Origin: Comamonadaceae bacterium
GTDB lineage: Bacteria; Pseudomonadota; Gammaproteobacteria; Burkholderiales; Burkholderiaceae_C
Assembly (NCBI GenBank): GCA_021286965.1
Contig: JAJTBK010000087.1
Location: 1-6,713 of the forward strand
Length of the DNA stretch: 6,713 bases
Direction: 5' to 3'
Shown: piece by piece, positions 1 through 6,713 of the stretch
How positions within the stretch are numbered: the first letter of the stretch is position 1
How the letters are laid out: the number at the start of each line of letters is the position of its first letter
Translations under genes and position numbers: made by a program
Notes under the pieces: model-generated
The model's database searches: none
The model's input: only the letters and a program-made list of their open reading frames with translations
Told to the model about the DNA's origin: nothing

Positions 1-1242
1 GCCCAGGGCCAGGCCGGCGCCGTAGAAGGCGGCGAACATGGCGGTGATGTGGGCCGTGGTGCTGGCGAACATGTAGTGCGCGTACAGGTAGGTCAGCAGC
101 AGCAGCGCACTGGCTGCCACCCAGTCCAGGCCGAGGTGGCCAATGCCGGCTTCGATGCTCTTGGCAAACCAGGTGATCAGGCCGAGTTTGTTCAGGAACG
201 TCGCCATCATCACCAGGGCCCCGAACCAGACGATGGTGTCCCAGGCGCTTTTTTCCTTGATGACGTCCTCCCAGGTGAGCACGCCCGTAATCAGGCACAG
301 CGCCAGGCCGATGAAGGCCGTGGTCGTGGGATCGACCGCCGCCTGCGGCCCCCAGAGAAAGGCCGGAATCCCGGCCCACAGCACCAGCAGCACGCCAAAG
401 ACACCGAACATGGTGACCTCACCCCGGCTGATGGGGCCCAGTTCCCGGAGCTTTTCACGCGCAAACTGCATGGCGTTGGGCGTGCTCTTGATCTCGGGCG
501 GGTGCAGCAGGTAGATGATGAGCGGCATCAACGCCAGCGCCACCAGACCCGGCAGCAGCATGGCCAGCGCCCAGGTGCCCCAGCTCAGGCTGATCTGGGC
601 GCCGGTCACGTCGGCAATCAGCTTGACCACCAGCGGGTTGGGCGCGGTGGCGGTGATGAACATCGCCGAGGTGATGGGATTGGCGTGGTAGTTGGTCAGC
701 GCCAGGTAGCGGCCCATGCGGCCCTCGGTGCCCTTCTCGGGGTCCGAGCCGTAGCTGCCGGCAATGGCACGCATGATGGGGTGGATGATGCCGCCGCCAC
801 GCGCCGTGTTGCTCGGCGTGACGGGGGCCAGAATCAGCTCCGACAGCGCCAGCGAATAGGCGATGCCGATGGTCTTCCTGCCCCACACGGCAATGAACAG
901 GTAGCCGATGCGCGCCCCCAGCCCGGTCTTGATGATGCCGCGCGAGATCATGATCGACACGCCAATCAGCCAGATCAGGGGATTGGAAAAACTGCTCAGC
1001 GCATCGCCAATGGCGCCCGCCGCCTTGTCGTTGGTGACGCCACTGGCGGCCACCAGGGCGATGGCGATCATGGAGATCGCCCCGATCGGCAACGCCTTGC
1101 CGATGATGGCGGCAATGGTGCCGACGAACAGCGCCAGCAAATACCAGGCGTTGGGCGCCACGCCCTCGGGCACCGGAATGACGAAGCCGATGACCAGCCC
1201 CAGGAGAACGGCGATCGCGGTTGGAAGCGGTTTGAAGCCCAT
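1..1242 (-). CDS. DASS (SLC13/CitT-like) anion symporter, 3' end outside window
   Basis: Polytopic inner-membrane transporter of the divalent anion:Na+ symporter family (Na_sulph_symp), which moves di- and tricarboxylates or related anions by Na+ coupling or by exchange. The visible 414 residues start MGFKPLPTAIAV and read openly to the window edge; relatives are about 470-490 residues, so roughly the last 60-70 are missing. Several hydrophobic segments are seen (about 8-24, 32-68, 112-141, 224-246, 278-297, 308-321, 338-352, 376-392). The first family signature is PVTPSNTARGG at 140-150 with the SNT hairpin at 144-146. The matching second-repeat site reads FASTTAH at 392-398, as in CitT/plant DiT-type members rather than a second SNT. 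Start ATG at 1242 is chosen because AAGGAG lies 7 bases upstream. The neighbour purN gives no clue to substrate; citrate, succinate/malate, tartrate or 2-oxoglutarate are all possible. Family confident, substrate unknown. Confidence 0.9.
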   Translation of the reverse strand, partial: MGFKPLPTAIAVLLGLVIGFVIPVPEGVAPNAWYLLALFVGTIAAIIGKALPIGAISMIAIALVAASGVTNDKAAGAIGDALSSFSNPLIWLIGVSIMISRGIIKTGLGARIGYLFIAVWGRKTIGIAYSLALSELILAPVTPSNTARGGGIIHPIMRAIAGSYGSDPEKGTEGRMGRYLALTNYHANPITSAMFITATAPNPLVVKLIADVTGAQISLSWGTWALAMLLPGLVALALMPLIIYLLHPPEIKSTPNAMQFAREKLRELGPISRGEVTMFGVFGVLLVLWAGIPAFLWGPQAAVDPTTTAFIGLALCLITGVLTWEDVIKEKSAWDTIVWFGALVMMATFLNKLGLITWFAKSIEAGIGHLGLDWVAASALLLLTYLYAHYMFASTTAHITAMFAAFYGAGLALG

Positions 1243-1249
1243 GCTCTCT

Positions 1250-1255
1250 CTCCTT
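1250..1255 (-). promoter_or_regulatory. Shine-Dalgarno of the DASS transporter gene
   Basis: On the minus strand AAGGAG is followed by 7 bases and then ATG at 1242. This is the best ribosome-binding site in the window and fixes the transporter start. The flanking AGAGAG run extends the purine-rich tract. Confidence 0.8.
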
Positions 1256-1262
1256 GAAACAG

Positions 1263-1277
1263 CCGCAGCGGCTGCGG
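1263..1277 (-). repeat. Short GC hairpin between purN and transporter gene
   Basis: The sequence has 6-base arms CCGCAG / CTGCGG around a 3-base loop. It lies after the purN stop (1318) and just before the transporter Shine-Dalgarno. On the minus strand only a TTT follows, so it is a weak candidate for an intrinsic terminator. It could be a processing or attenuation hairpin separating the two genes, or simply chance in GC-rich DNA. Confidence 0.3.
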
Positions 1278-1317
1278 GCCATTGTCACATGGAAAGAGGG
1301 GCTATTCTTGACTCGGC

Positions 1318-1896
1318 TCAAGCACGCAACAAGGCCGCCACGGCGCGCGGGTAGATCACGTGCTCTTGCGTCAGCACCCGCGCCGCCAGGCTCTCGGCCG
1401 TATCGCCCGGCAGCACGGGCACCACGGCCTGCTCCAGGATGGGGCCGACGTCGAGCTCAGCCGTCACCTGGTGCACGGTGGCGCCGGCAAATTTGCAGCC
1501 GGCATCAATCGCGCGCTGGTGCGTGTGCAGGCCGGTGAAGGCCGGCAGCAGCGAGGGGTGGATATTGATGATGCGCCCGGCGTAGTGCGCCACGAAACCC
1601 GGCGTGAGGATGCGCATGAAGCCCGCCAGCACCACCAGCGCCGGCTGGTAGCGGTCGATCACCTGCGCCAGCGCAGCGTCAAAATCTTCGCGGCTGGCAA
1701 AATTTTTGTGGTTGAGCACCTCGGTGGCAATGCCCTGGGCGCGGGCAAATTCCAGCCCCTTGGCCTCGGCCTTGTTGCTGACCACGGCGGCCACCTGCGC
1801 CCCCAGGCTGCGCGCCCAGTCCTGCTGCTGCGCCGCGCGCACGATGGCGGCCATGTTCGAGCCGCCGCCGGAGATCAAGATGACGATGTTTTTCAT
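1318..1896 (-). CDS. purN: Phosphoribosylglycinamide formyltransferase (GART), PurN
   Basis: Cytoplasmic enzyme that transfers the formyl group of 10-formyl-tetrahydrofolate to GAR, giving FGAR in purine biosynthesis. The product is 192 residues, slightly shorter than E. coli PurN (212). Visible landmarks are the N-terminal phosphate-binding loop SGGGSN (9-14), the catalytic segment NIHPSLLPAF (111-120) with the expected Asn111 and His113, LHTHQRA (123-129), GATVH (138-142), and ELDVGPI (147-153) with the catalytic Asp149. These correspond to N106, H108 and D144 of E. coli, so the active site is complete. The ATG at 1896 puts the MKNIVILISGGGSN start at the usual place; the frame stays open further upstream but runs into the preceding gene. 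No clear Shine-Dalgarno is seen. The bestrophin stop lies only 26 bases upstream, so expression may depend on read-through or translational coupling from that gene. Identity is very secure. Confidence 0.97.
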   Translation of the reverse strand: MKNIVILISGGGSNMAAIVRAAQQQDWARSLGAQVAAVVSNKAEAKGLEFARAQGIATEVLNHKNFASREDFDAALAQVIDRYQPALVVLAGFMRILTPGFVAHYAGRIINIHPSLLPAFTGLHTHQRAIDAGCKFAGATVHQVTAELDVGPILEQAVVPVLPGDTAESLAARVLTQEHVIYPRAVAALLRA

Positions 1897-1922
1897 AAGG
1901 TGGGGGATTATCCCTGGCAGGA

Positions 1923-2897
1923 TCACGTCAGCTGGTAGTCCACCGGCGCCAGCGGCGCCGGCAGCTCGGTCTCGCCGAGCGAGGCCAGCAGGCTGATCTC
2001 GATGCCCCGGCACAGGGTGTCGAGCGGCAGGTCGTTGCTCTCCAGGCCAAAGGGCTCCTCCAGTTCGTCGCCCACCGCATCCAGGCCAAAGAAGGTATAG
2101 GCGACGATGGCCACGACGAAGGGTGTCATGAAGCCGACGATGTCCACCAGGCCAAAGGGCAGCAAGAAGCAGTACAGGTAGGCCGTGCGGTGCAGCAGCA
2201 GGGTGTACGAGAACGGCACCGGCGTGTTTTTAATGCGCTCACAGGCGGCTGCGGCCGAGGTCAGGGCCGACAGTGTGGCGTCCACCGCCGCCGCCAGGCA
2301 GGGCGCAATGCGGCCGGATCGCAGCTGCACCCCCAGGTCGCGCCCCATGGCCAGCAGCAGGGCGTCGGGCAGCGCGGCGCGCTGGCGCTGCAGCAGCGCC
2401 CAGTCGTGCGCGCCCAGCCAGCGCTGCAGCAGCGCGGGGTCGCTCTGCCCGCGCAGCTGCAGGCGCAGCGCGTGCGCAAAGGCAATGCCCCGGTGCACCA
2501 TGCGCACGCGCACGTCGTCGGCGCCAGCGCGCACATCCAGCGCCGCTGCGGTCGCGGTTTGCGCGCCGGCAGCAGCGTCGGTGGCGATCAGGGACTGGCA
2601 TTGGCGCGACAGCGTGCGCAGGCGCAGGGTGATTTCGCCCCAGAGCTTGCGCGCCTCCCAGTAGCGGTCATAGGCGGCGGTGTTGCGAAACCCCAGGAAA
2701 ATTGCCAGCGGCAGGCCGATGAGCGTGAACGGCACCGGCGTCAGCGTGACCTTGAGCGTGAACAAATGGCCGTGCACCAGGGTCACCGTCAGCGCTAGCA
2801 GGGTATTGACCAGCAGCGTCAGGCGGATGCGTTGCAGGATCGAGCCGCGCAGCAGCAGGAACAAACGCAGCCCCGACGGGCGCTCACGGACGATCAT
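1923..2897 (-). CDS. Bestrophin-family ion channel (UPF0187/YneE-like)
   Basis: Integral membrane protein of the bacterial bestrophin family, homologues of the pentameric eukaryotic Cl- channels; the characterised Klebsiella member KpBest is cation-selective. The product is 324 residues, close to the family's usual size of about 300. Landmarks: N-terminus MIVRERPSGLRLFLLLRGS, a first hydrophobic segment at about 26-45, the signature PFTLIGLPLAIFLGFRNT (56-73) followed by AAYDRYWEARKLWGE (74-88), an Ala/Arg-rich helical middle part (about 103-220), RIKNTPVPFSYTLLLHRT (221-238), hydrophobic segments at about 239-256 and 259-270, then GLDAVGDELEEPFG (271-284) and NDLPLD (288-293). ATG at 2897 is preferred over the TTG two codons earlier because MIVR is a typical family start; a weak GGGG lies 7 bases upstream. 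It is divergent from ribF and closely followed by purN. Family is secure; ion selectivity and physiological role are not known. Confidence 0.93.
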   Translation of the reverse strand: MIVRERPSGLRLFLLLRGSILQRIRLTLLVNTLLALTVTLVHGHLFTLKVTLTPVPFTLIGLPLAIFLGFRNTAAYDRYWEARKLWGEITLRLRTLSRQCQSLIATDAAAGAQTATAAALDVRAGADDVRVRMVHRGIAFAHALRLQLRGQSDPALLQRWLGAHDWALLQRQRAALPDALLLAMGRDLGVQLRSGRIAPCLAAAVDATLSALTSAAAACERIKNTPVPFSYTLLLHRTAYLYCFLLPFGLVDIVGFMTPFVVAIVAYTFFGLDAVGDELEEPFGLESNDLPLDTLCRGIEISLLASLGETELPAPLAPVDYQLT

Positions 2898-3051
2898 GGA
2901 CAAACCCCAGGGGAAACCCTCGATTCAACCACAAACCCAGGCCGGTTTTCCGCCACCACCGGGCCATGCCAGCAACCGCGAGGCGCTGGACGCATAGCGG
3001 TCACGCCCGGCACCAGGCACCTCCTGCGCCCAAGGACATGGCCGGGCGCCA

Positions 3052-3057
3052 TATACT
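3052..3057 (+). promoter_or_regulatory. Possible -10 box for ribF
   Basis: TATACT is one of very few AT-rich hexamers between the divergent genes and matches the sigma70 -10 consensus at five of six positions. It lies about 70 bases before the ribF start. No acceptable -35 hexamer is seen 16-18 bases upstream and there is no extended -10 TG, so this is only a candidate. Confidence 0.3.
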
Positions 3058-3059
3058 CC

Positions 3060-3074
3060 GTTTCCTCCTGAAAC
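3060..3074 (+). repeat. Small inverted repeat GTTTC-CTCCT-GAAAC
   Basis: Perfect 5-base arms GTTTC and GAAAC flank CTCCT. It sits just after the possible -10 box, so it would be at the very 5' end of a ribF transcript or act as an operator-like dyad. The loop is complementary to a Shine-Dalgarno sequence. It is short and may be chance. Confidence 0.3.
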
Positions 3075-3083
3075 AGGGCTCCC

Positions 3084-3123
3084 GCGCTTGCCAGGCTTGC
3101 GCCAGCCGCTATCAAAATAAAAG
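3084..3123 (+). repeat. Palindromic leader element before ribF (Comamonadaceae-type short repeat?)
   Basis: GCGCTTGCCAGGCTTGCGC (3084-3102) is a 19-base dyad centred on A3093. Eight of nine arm positions would be needed for a clean stem; here seven pair and a TT/TT mismatch interrupts. It is followed by CAGCCGCTATCAAAATAAAAG, ending one base before the ribF ATG. From memory, short interspersed elements with a GCGCTTG...CAAGCGC dyad followed by AGC-GCTATCAAAATA are frequent in Acidovorax, Polaromonas and Rhodoferax intergenic regions. This looks like a decayed copy. That likeness is recollection, not a search result. Confidence 0.45.
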
Positions 3124-3124
3124 C

Positions 3125-4159
3125 ATGAAAATCTTCCGTGGCTTTCATCGGCCGGGTTTGGCCAGCGCCTGCGCGCTGACCATTGGCAACTTTGACGGCG
3201 TGCACCGGGGCCACCGCGCCATGCTGGCGCTGCTCGCGCACGAGGCGCACCTGCGCGGCGTGCCCAGCTGCGTGCTGACCTTCGAGCCGCACCCGCGCGA
3301 CTACTTTGCCGCCGCCTTGCGCAAGCCCGCGCTGGCGCCGGCGCGCATCGGCACGCTGCGCGACAAACTCTCGCAGCTGCAGGACTGCGGCGTCGAACAG
3401 GTCGTGGTGCAGCCCTTCAACGCCGCCCTGGCCGCGCTGTCGGCGCAGGATTTCATCGACCAGGTGGTGCAGCGCAGCCTGGGCGCGCGCTACGTGCTCG
3501 TCGGCGACGACTTCCGCTTTGGCGCCCAGCGCGCGGGCGACTACGCCCTGCTCGACGCCTGCGGCCAGGCACGCGGCTTTGACGTGGCGCGCATGAACAG
3601 CTACGAGGTGCACGGCCTGCGCGTCTCCAGCACCGAGGTGCGCAGCGCCCTGGCCAGCGGCGACATGCAGGCCGCCGCGCGCCTCTTGGGCCGGCCCTAC
3701 AGCATCAGCGGCCACGTGCTGCACGGGCGCAAGCTCGGGCGCCAGCTGGCCGAGTCGCGTGCCGGCGCCGGCGACGGCTTTCGCACCCTGAACCTGCGCT
3801 TTGCCCACTGGAAGCCCGCCGCCAGCGGCATTTTTGCCGTGCGGGTGCATGGCCTGAGCGATACGCCGCTGCAGGGCGTGGCCAACCTCGGGGTGCGGCC
3901 CTCGCTCGACCCGAACGACGTCAATGGCGGGCGCGTGCTGCTGGAGACGCACTGCCTGGACTGGCCCGCGCACCTCGGCGCCGAGGGGGGCTACGGTAAA
4001 ATCATCCGCGTGGAACTGCTGCACAAACTGCACGACGAGCTGAAATACGACAGCCTCGCGGCCCTCACCCAAGGCATCGCCCGCGACTGCGAAGACGCCC
4101 GGGCGTACTTTGCCGGCCACGCCGAAACCCACCGCCAGACCACGCGCGACCGAATTTGA
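3125..4159 (+). CDS. ribF: Bifunctional riboflavin kinase / FAD synthetase, RibF
   Basis: Cytoplasmic enzyme that phosphorylates riboflavin to FMN and adenylates FMN to FAD. The product is 344 residues, slightly longer than typical relatives (about 310-330). The N-terminal adenylyltransferase domain shows [12 protein letters not shown] (19-30) with the HxGH nucleotide-binding motif at 27-30, FEPHPRDYF (53-61), [14 protein letters not shown] (126-139) and the VSSTEVR motif (167-173). The C-terminal flavokinase domain begins about residue 188 with [20 protein letters not shown], and continues with GIFAV (235-239), [10 protein letters not shown] (251-260), LLETH (272-276) and the C-terminal helix around 295-330. 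Odd point: the usual GFPTxN nucleotide-binding motif reads GFRTLN (218-223) and is preceded by about nine extra residues (209-217). ATG at 3125 gives the standard [10 protein letters not shown] start, 18 residues before GNFDGVH, but no Shine-Dalgarno is evident there. The next gene is ileS, the common proteobacterial order. Confidence 0.96.
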   Translation: MKIFRGFHRPGLASACALTIGNFDGVHRGHRAMLALLAHEAHLRGVPSCVLTFEPHPRDYFAAALRKPALAPARIGTLRDKLSQLQDCGVEQVVVQPFNAALAALSAQDFIDQVVQRSLGARYVLVGDDFRFGAQRAGDYALLDACGQARGFDVARMNSYEVHGLRVSSTEVRSALASGDMQAAARLLGRPYSISGHVLHGRKLGRQLAESRAGAGDGFRTLNLRFAHWKPAASGIFAVRVHGLSDTPLQGVANLGVRPSLDPNDVNGGRVLLETHCLDWPAHLGAEGGYGKIIRVELLHKLHDELKYDSLAALTQGIARDCEDARAYFAGHAETHRQTTRDRI

Positions 4160-4210
4160 CGGGGCCGCCTGCGCCCCGCCCCTGTCCCTGTGCGTCCGCC
4201 CGTCTTGCCC

Positions 4211-4245
4211 GCTCCTGGCGCCCCTGCCGGGAGCGCCCTTGTTTT
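4211..4245 (+). terminator. Possible terminator or attenuator hairpin between ribF and ileS
   Basis: Arms GCTCCTGGC (4211-4219) and GCCGGGAGC (4226-4234) form a 9-base stem with one G-T pair and a 6-base loop. A modest T-rich tail follows (GCCCTTGTTTT, 4235-4245), interrupted by G and separated from the stem by GCCC. It could be a weak intrinsic terminator or attenuator that lowers read-through from ribF into ileS, or a processing stem in a shared transcript. The imperfect T tract keeps confidence modest. Confidence 0.4.
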
Positions 4246-4250
4246 GAAGG
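4246..4250 (+). promoter_or_regulatory. Probable Shine-Dalgarno of ileS
   Basis: GAAGG lies 10 bases before the ATG at 4261, with a pyrimidine run TTTCCCCCCC between. Spacing is at the long end but workable. No closer purine tract exists. Confidence 0.5.
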
Positions 4251-4260
4251 TTTCCCCCCC

Positions 4261-6713
4261 ATGTCCGAAAACCAACCCGCCAAGCCCAGCAAACCTGCCG
4301 AAGCGTCCACCTACCGCGCCACGCTGAACATGCCCGACACGCCGTTCCCCATGCGCGGCGACCTGCCCAAGCGCGAGCCGGGCTGGGTCAAGGAGTGGAA
4401 CGAGCAAGGCGTGTACCAAAAGCTGCGCGACGCGCGCCGGGGTGCGCCCAAATTCATCCTGCACGACGGCCCGCCGTACGCCAACGGCCAGATCCACATC
4501 GGCCACGCGGTGAACAAAATTTTGAAGGACATGATCGTCAAGAGCCGCCAGCTCGAAGGCTTTGACGCCCTCTACACCCCCGGCTGGGACTGCCACGGCC
4601 TGCCGATCGAAAACGCCATCGAGAAGCTGCACGGGCGCAACCTGCCGCGCGACGAGATGCAGGCCAAGGGCCGCGCCTTTGCCACCGAGCAGATCGCGCA
4701 GCAACTGCTCGATTTCCAACGCCTGGGCGTGCTCGGCGAGTGGGACAACCCCTACAAGACCATGAACTTCGCCAGCGAGGCCGGGCAACTGCGCGCGCTG
4801 AAAAAAGTCATGGAGCGCGGCTTTGTGTACCGGGGCCTCAAGCCTGTGTACTGGTGCTTTGACTGCGCCAGCTCGCTGGCCGAATTCGAGATCGAGTACC
4901 AGGACAAAAAGAGCCAGACGCTGGACGTGATGTTCCCCGCTGCCGAGCCCGCGCGCCTGGCTGCGGCATTCGGTCTGCCGCAGCTGAACAAGGACGCCTA
5001 CATCGTCATCTGGACGACCACCGCCTGGACAATCCCCGCCAACCAGGCGCTCAACGTCAACCCGCAGCTCGAATACAGCCTGGTCGATACCGAGCGCGGC
5101 CTGCTCGTCGTCGCCAGCGCGCTGGTCGAAAAATGCCTGGCACGCTGGCAGCTGCAGGGCCAGGTGGTCGCCACCGCCCTGGGCGAGAAGCTCGACCACC
5201 TGCCCTTCCACCACCCGCTGGCGCATGTGGACAAAGCGTTTGACCGCCTCTCGCCCGTGTACCTGGCCGACTACGCCACGGCCGACGACGGCACCGGCAT
5301 CGTGCACAGCGCGCCCGCCTACGGCGTGGACGACTTCAACAGCTGCCGCGCCAACGGCATGGCGCTGCAAGACATCCTCAACCCCGTGCAGGGCAACGGC
5401 GCCTACGCGCCCGAGCTGGGCCTGTTTGGCGGCCAGCACATCTGGAAGGCCGTGCCGGTCATCATCGACGCGCTCAAAGTGGCTGGCCGCCTGCTCGACT
5501 CGGTCACCATCACGCACAGCTACCCGCATTGCTGGCGCCACAAGTCGCCCGTCATCTACCGCGCCGCCGCACAGTGGTTCGTGCGCATGGACGAGGGCGA
5601 GGGCGTGTTCACCGACCCGGCGCAAAAACCGGCACAAACCCTGCGCCAGATTGCGCTCGCCGCCATCGAAAAAACCAATTTTTACCCCGAGAACGGCAAG
5701 GCCCGCCTGCGCGACATGATCGCGGGCCGGCCCGACTGGTGCATCTCACGCCAGCGCAGCTGGGGCGTGCCGCTGCCCTTCTTCCTGCACCAGGACACGG
5801 GTGCGCTGCACCCGCGCACCCTGGAGATCATCGACCAGGCGGCCGCCATCGTCGAGCAAGGCGGCATCGAAGCCTGGAGCCGCGCCACGGCGGAAGAAAT
5901 TTTGGGGGCGCAAGACGCCGCGCACTACACCAAGAGCACCGACATCCTCGAAGTGTGGTTCGACTCGGGCAGTACCTTCTGGCACGTGCTGCGCGGCACG
6001 CACGCCGGTATGCACCACGACGAAGGCCCCGAGGCCGACCTGTACCTGGAGGGCCACGACCAGCACCGGGGCTGGTTCCATTCGTCGCTGCTGCTCGCCA
6101 GCGCCATCTTTGGCCGCGCGCCCTACAGGGGCCTGCTCACGCACGGCTTTACCGTCGATGGCCAGGGCAAGAAGATGAGCAAGTCGCTGGGCAACACCGT
6201 CTCGCCGCAAGAGGTCAGCTCCAAGATGGGCGCCGAGATCATCCGCCTGTGGTGCGCGTCCACCGACTACTCGGGCGACCTGGCGATTGACGACAAGATA
6301 CTGGCGCGCGTGGTCGATGCCTACCGCCGCATCAGCAACACGCTGCGCTTTTTGCTCGCCAACGTCAGCGACTTCGACCCCGCGCAGGACGCCGTGGCCG
6401 AGGGCGACCTGCTGGAGATCGACCGCTGGGCGCTGGCGCGCGCCGCCGAGTTCCAGGCCGAGCTGCTGGCGCATTACAAAGCGTACGAATTCCACCCCGT
6501 GGTCACCAAGCTGCAGCTGTTTTGCTCGGAAGACCTGGGCGGCTTCTACCTCGACGCACTCAAGGACCGTCTCTACACCACCGGCGCCAAGAGCCTGGCA
6601 CGGCGCAGCGCGCAAACGGCGCTGCACCAAATCACGCACGCCATGCTGCGCTGGATGGCACCCTTCCTGTCGTTCACGGCGGAAGAGGCCTGGAAGGTGT
6701 TCGGCAGCTCGGC
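4261..6713 (+). CDS. ileS: Isoleucyl-tRNA synthetase, 3' end outside window
   Basis: Class I aminoacyl-tRNA synthetase that charges tRNA-Ile in the cytoplasm and hydrolyses mischarged Val-tRNA-Ile. The window holds 817 whole codons; bacterial enzymes are about 940-960 residues, so the end of the anticodon-binding part and the usual C-terminal zinc-binding region are missing. Landmarks: start [40 protein letters not shown] (69-88) with the HIGH motif at 79-82, the CP1 editing domain with [11 protein letters not shown] (251-261) and [16 protein letters not shown] (344-359; His349 and Asp358 match the editing residues H333 and D342 of E. coli), [10 protein letters not shown] (493-502), VWFDSGS (565-571), EGHDQHRGW (597-605) and KKMSKSLGN (637-645) with KMSKS at 638-642. 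After about 680 the anticodon-binding domain starts with [15 protein letters not shown]. No frame interruption was found. It resembles the standard E. coli-type enzyme. It follows ribF by 101 bases; lspA commonly follows in this gene order. Confidence 0.98.
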   Translation, partial: MSENQPAKPSKPAEASTYRATLNMPDTPFPMRGDLPKREPGWVKEWNEQGVYQKLRDARRGAPKFILHDGPPYANGQIHIGHAVNKILKDMIVKSRQLEGFDALYTPGWDCHGLPIENAIEKLHGRNLPRDEMQAKGRAFATEQIAQQLLDFQRLGVLGEWDNPYKTMNFASEAGQLRALKKVMERGFVYRGLKPVYWCFDCASSLAEFEIEYQDKKSQTLDVMFPAAEPARLAAAFGLPQLNKDAYIVIWTTTAWTIPANQALNVNPQLEYSLVDTERGLLVVASALVEKCLARWQLQGQVVATALGEKLDHLPFHHPLAHVDKAFDRLSPVYLADYATADDGTGIVHSAPAYGVDDFNSCRANGMALQDILNPVQGNGAYAPELGLFGGQHIWKAVPVIIDALKVAGRLLDSVTITHSYPHCWRHKSPVIYRAAAQWFVRMDEGEGVFTDPAQKPAQTLRQIALAAIEKTNFYPENGKARLRDMIAGRPDWCISRQRSWGVPLPFFLHQDTGALHPRTLEIIDQAAAIVEQGGIEAWSRATAEEILGAQDAAHYTKSTDILEVWFDSGSTFWHVLRGTHAGMHHDEGPEADLYLEGHDQHRGWFHSSLLLASAIFGRAPYRGLLTHGFTVDGQGKKMSKSLGNTVSPQEVSSKMGAEIIRLWCASTDYSGDLAIDDKILARVVDAYRRISNTLRFLLANVSDFDPAQDAVAEGDLLEIDRWALARAAEFQAELLAHYKAYEFHPVVTKLQLFCSEDLGGFYLDALKDRLYTTGAKSLARRSAQTALHQITHAMLRWMAPFLSFTAEEAWKVFGSS

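Larger units (their letters stand above)
2898..3124. other. Divergent intergenic region bestrophin / ribF
   Basis: About 227 bases separate the two divergent starts and must hold promoters for both directions. I see a CCCCAGGGG palindrome at 2905-2913 overlapping the weak bestrophin ribosome-binding site, a possible -10 box at 3052-3057, a small stem at 3060-3074, and a palindromic leader element at 3084-3123. A frame in phase with ribF is open from 2966, but its translation shows no family-like N-terminus and it would extend RibF past its normal start. No tRNA, no FMN-riboswitch-like fold and no credible small gene were recognised. Confidence 0.6.

Noticed and set aside
49..1257. 402-codon plus-strand open frame across the transporter region
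   Set aside because: The minus-strand frame here encodes a clear DASS transporter with its own ribosome-binding site. The plus-strand product is Gln/Arg/Gly/His-rich and unlike known proteins.
455..1321. 288-codon minus-strand open frame in the transporter region
   Set aside because: It is an out-of-phase reading of the transporter gene; its translation is Arg/His/Gly-rich with no membrane segments.
2966..3124. Possible 53-residue N-terminal extension of RibF
   Set aside because: The frame is open, but the extension does not resemble RibF N-termini, spans the likely promoter and repeat, and MKIFRGFH at 3125 is the usual start.
2898..3124. FMN riboswitch upstream of ribF
   Set aside because: I could not find the conserved multi-helix RFN sequence blocks, and in proteobacteria that element normally precedes ribB-type or transport genes rather than ribF.
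2894..4132. 412-codon open frame on the minus strand opposite ribF
   Set aside because: Antisense shadow of ribF extending into the intergenic region; its composition is typical of a complementary-strand artefact and no domain is recognisable.
3991..5637. 548-codon open frame on the minus strand opposite ribF end and ileS
   Set aside because: It lies antisense to the clearly coding ileS. The translation is low-complexity and rich in Val, Ala, Gly, Arg and His with no family motif; such frames are expected opposite GC-rich genes with G/C third positions.
1..6713. Novel defence, mobile or multi-gene system
   Set aside because: Every long, well-composed frame belongs to a recognised housekeeping or transport family. 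There are no integrases, transposases, terminal inverted repeats, direct-repeat arrays, or composition breaks that would mark an acquired island.

Overview
This window looks like ordinary core chromosome from a GC-rich betaproteobacterium, most likely Burkholderiales and probably Comamonadaceae. The basis is the base composition, the strong G/C third-position bias, the ribF-ileS order, the style of the encoded proteins, and a palindromic leader just before ribF that resembles short repeats I remember as common in that family. No search was run, so the genus is left open.

Layout: the left half is on the minus strand and the right half on the plus strand, diverging from an intergenic region at about 2898-3124. 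Going left from it are a bestrophin-family membrane channel gene (2897-1923), purN (1896-1318; third step of purine synthesis), and a DASS/SLC13-type dicarboxylate or anion transporter gene (1242 down to the left edge, C-terminus missing). Gaps are 26 and 75 bases, so bestrophin and purN are probably one transcript and the transporter may be part of it. Going right are ribF (3125-4159; bifunctional riboflavin kinase/FAD synthetase) and ileS (4261 to the right edge; isoleucyl-tRNA synthetase, cut at codon 817 before the C-terminal region). In many proteobacteria ribF-ileS is followed by lspA, which would lie just outside the window.

The genes do not form one pathway. ribF makes FMN and FAD, ileS charges tRNA-Ile, purN supplies purines, and the two membrane proteins move ions or organic anions. 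All five frames are open and uninterrupted within the window. There is no RNA gene, CRISPR array, insertion sequence, phage gene or toxin/defence module.

I found no undescribed system. The points worth a second look are small: a changed and lengthened PTAN-type motif in the flavokinase half of RibF, the palindromic element occupying the ribF ribosome-binding region, the predicted pore-neck residues of the bestrophin, and a possible terminator or attenuator hairpin between ribF and ileS.
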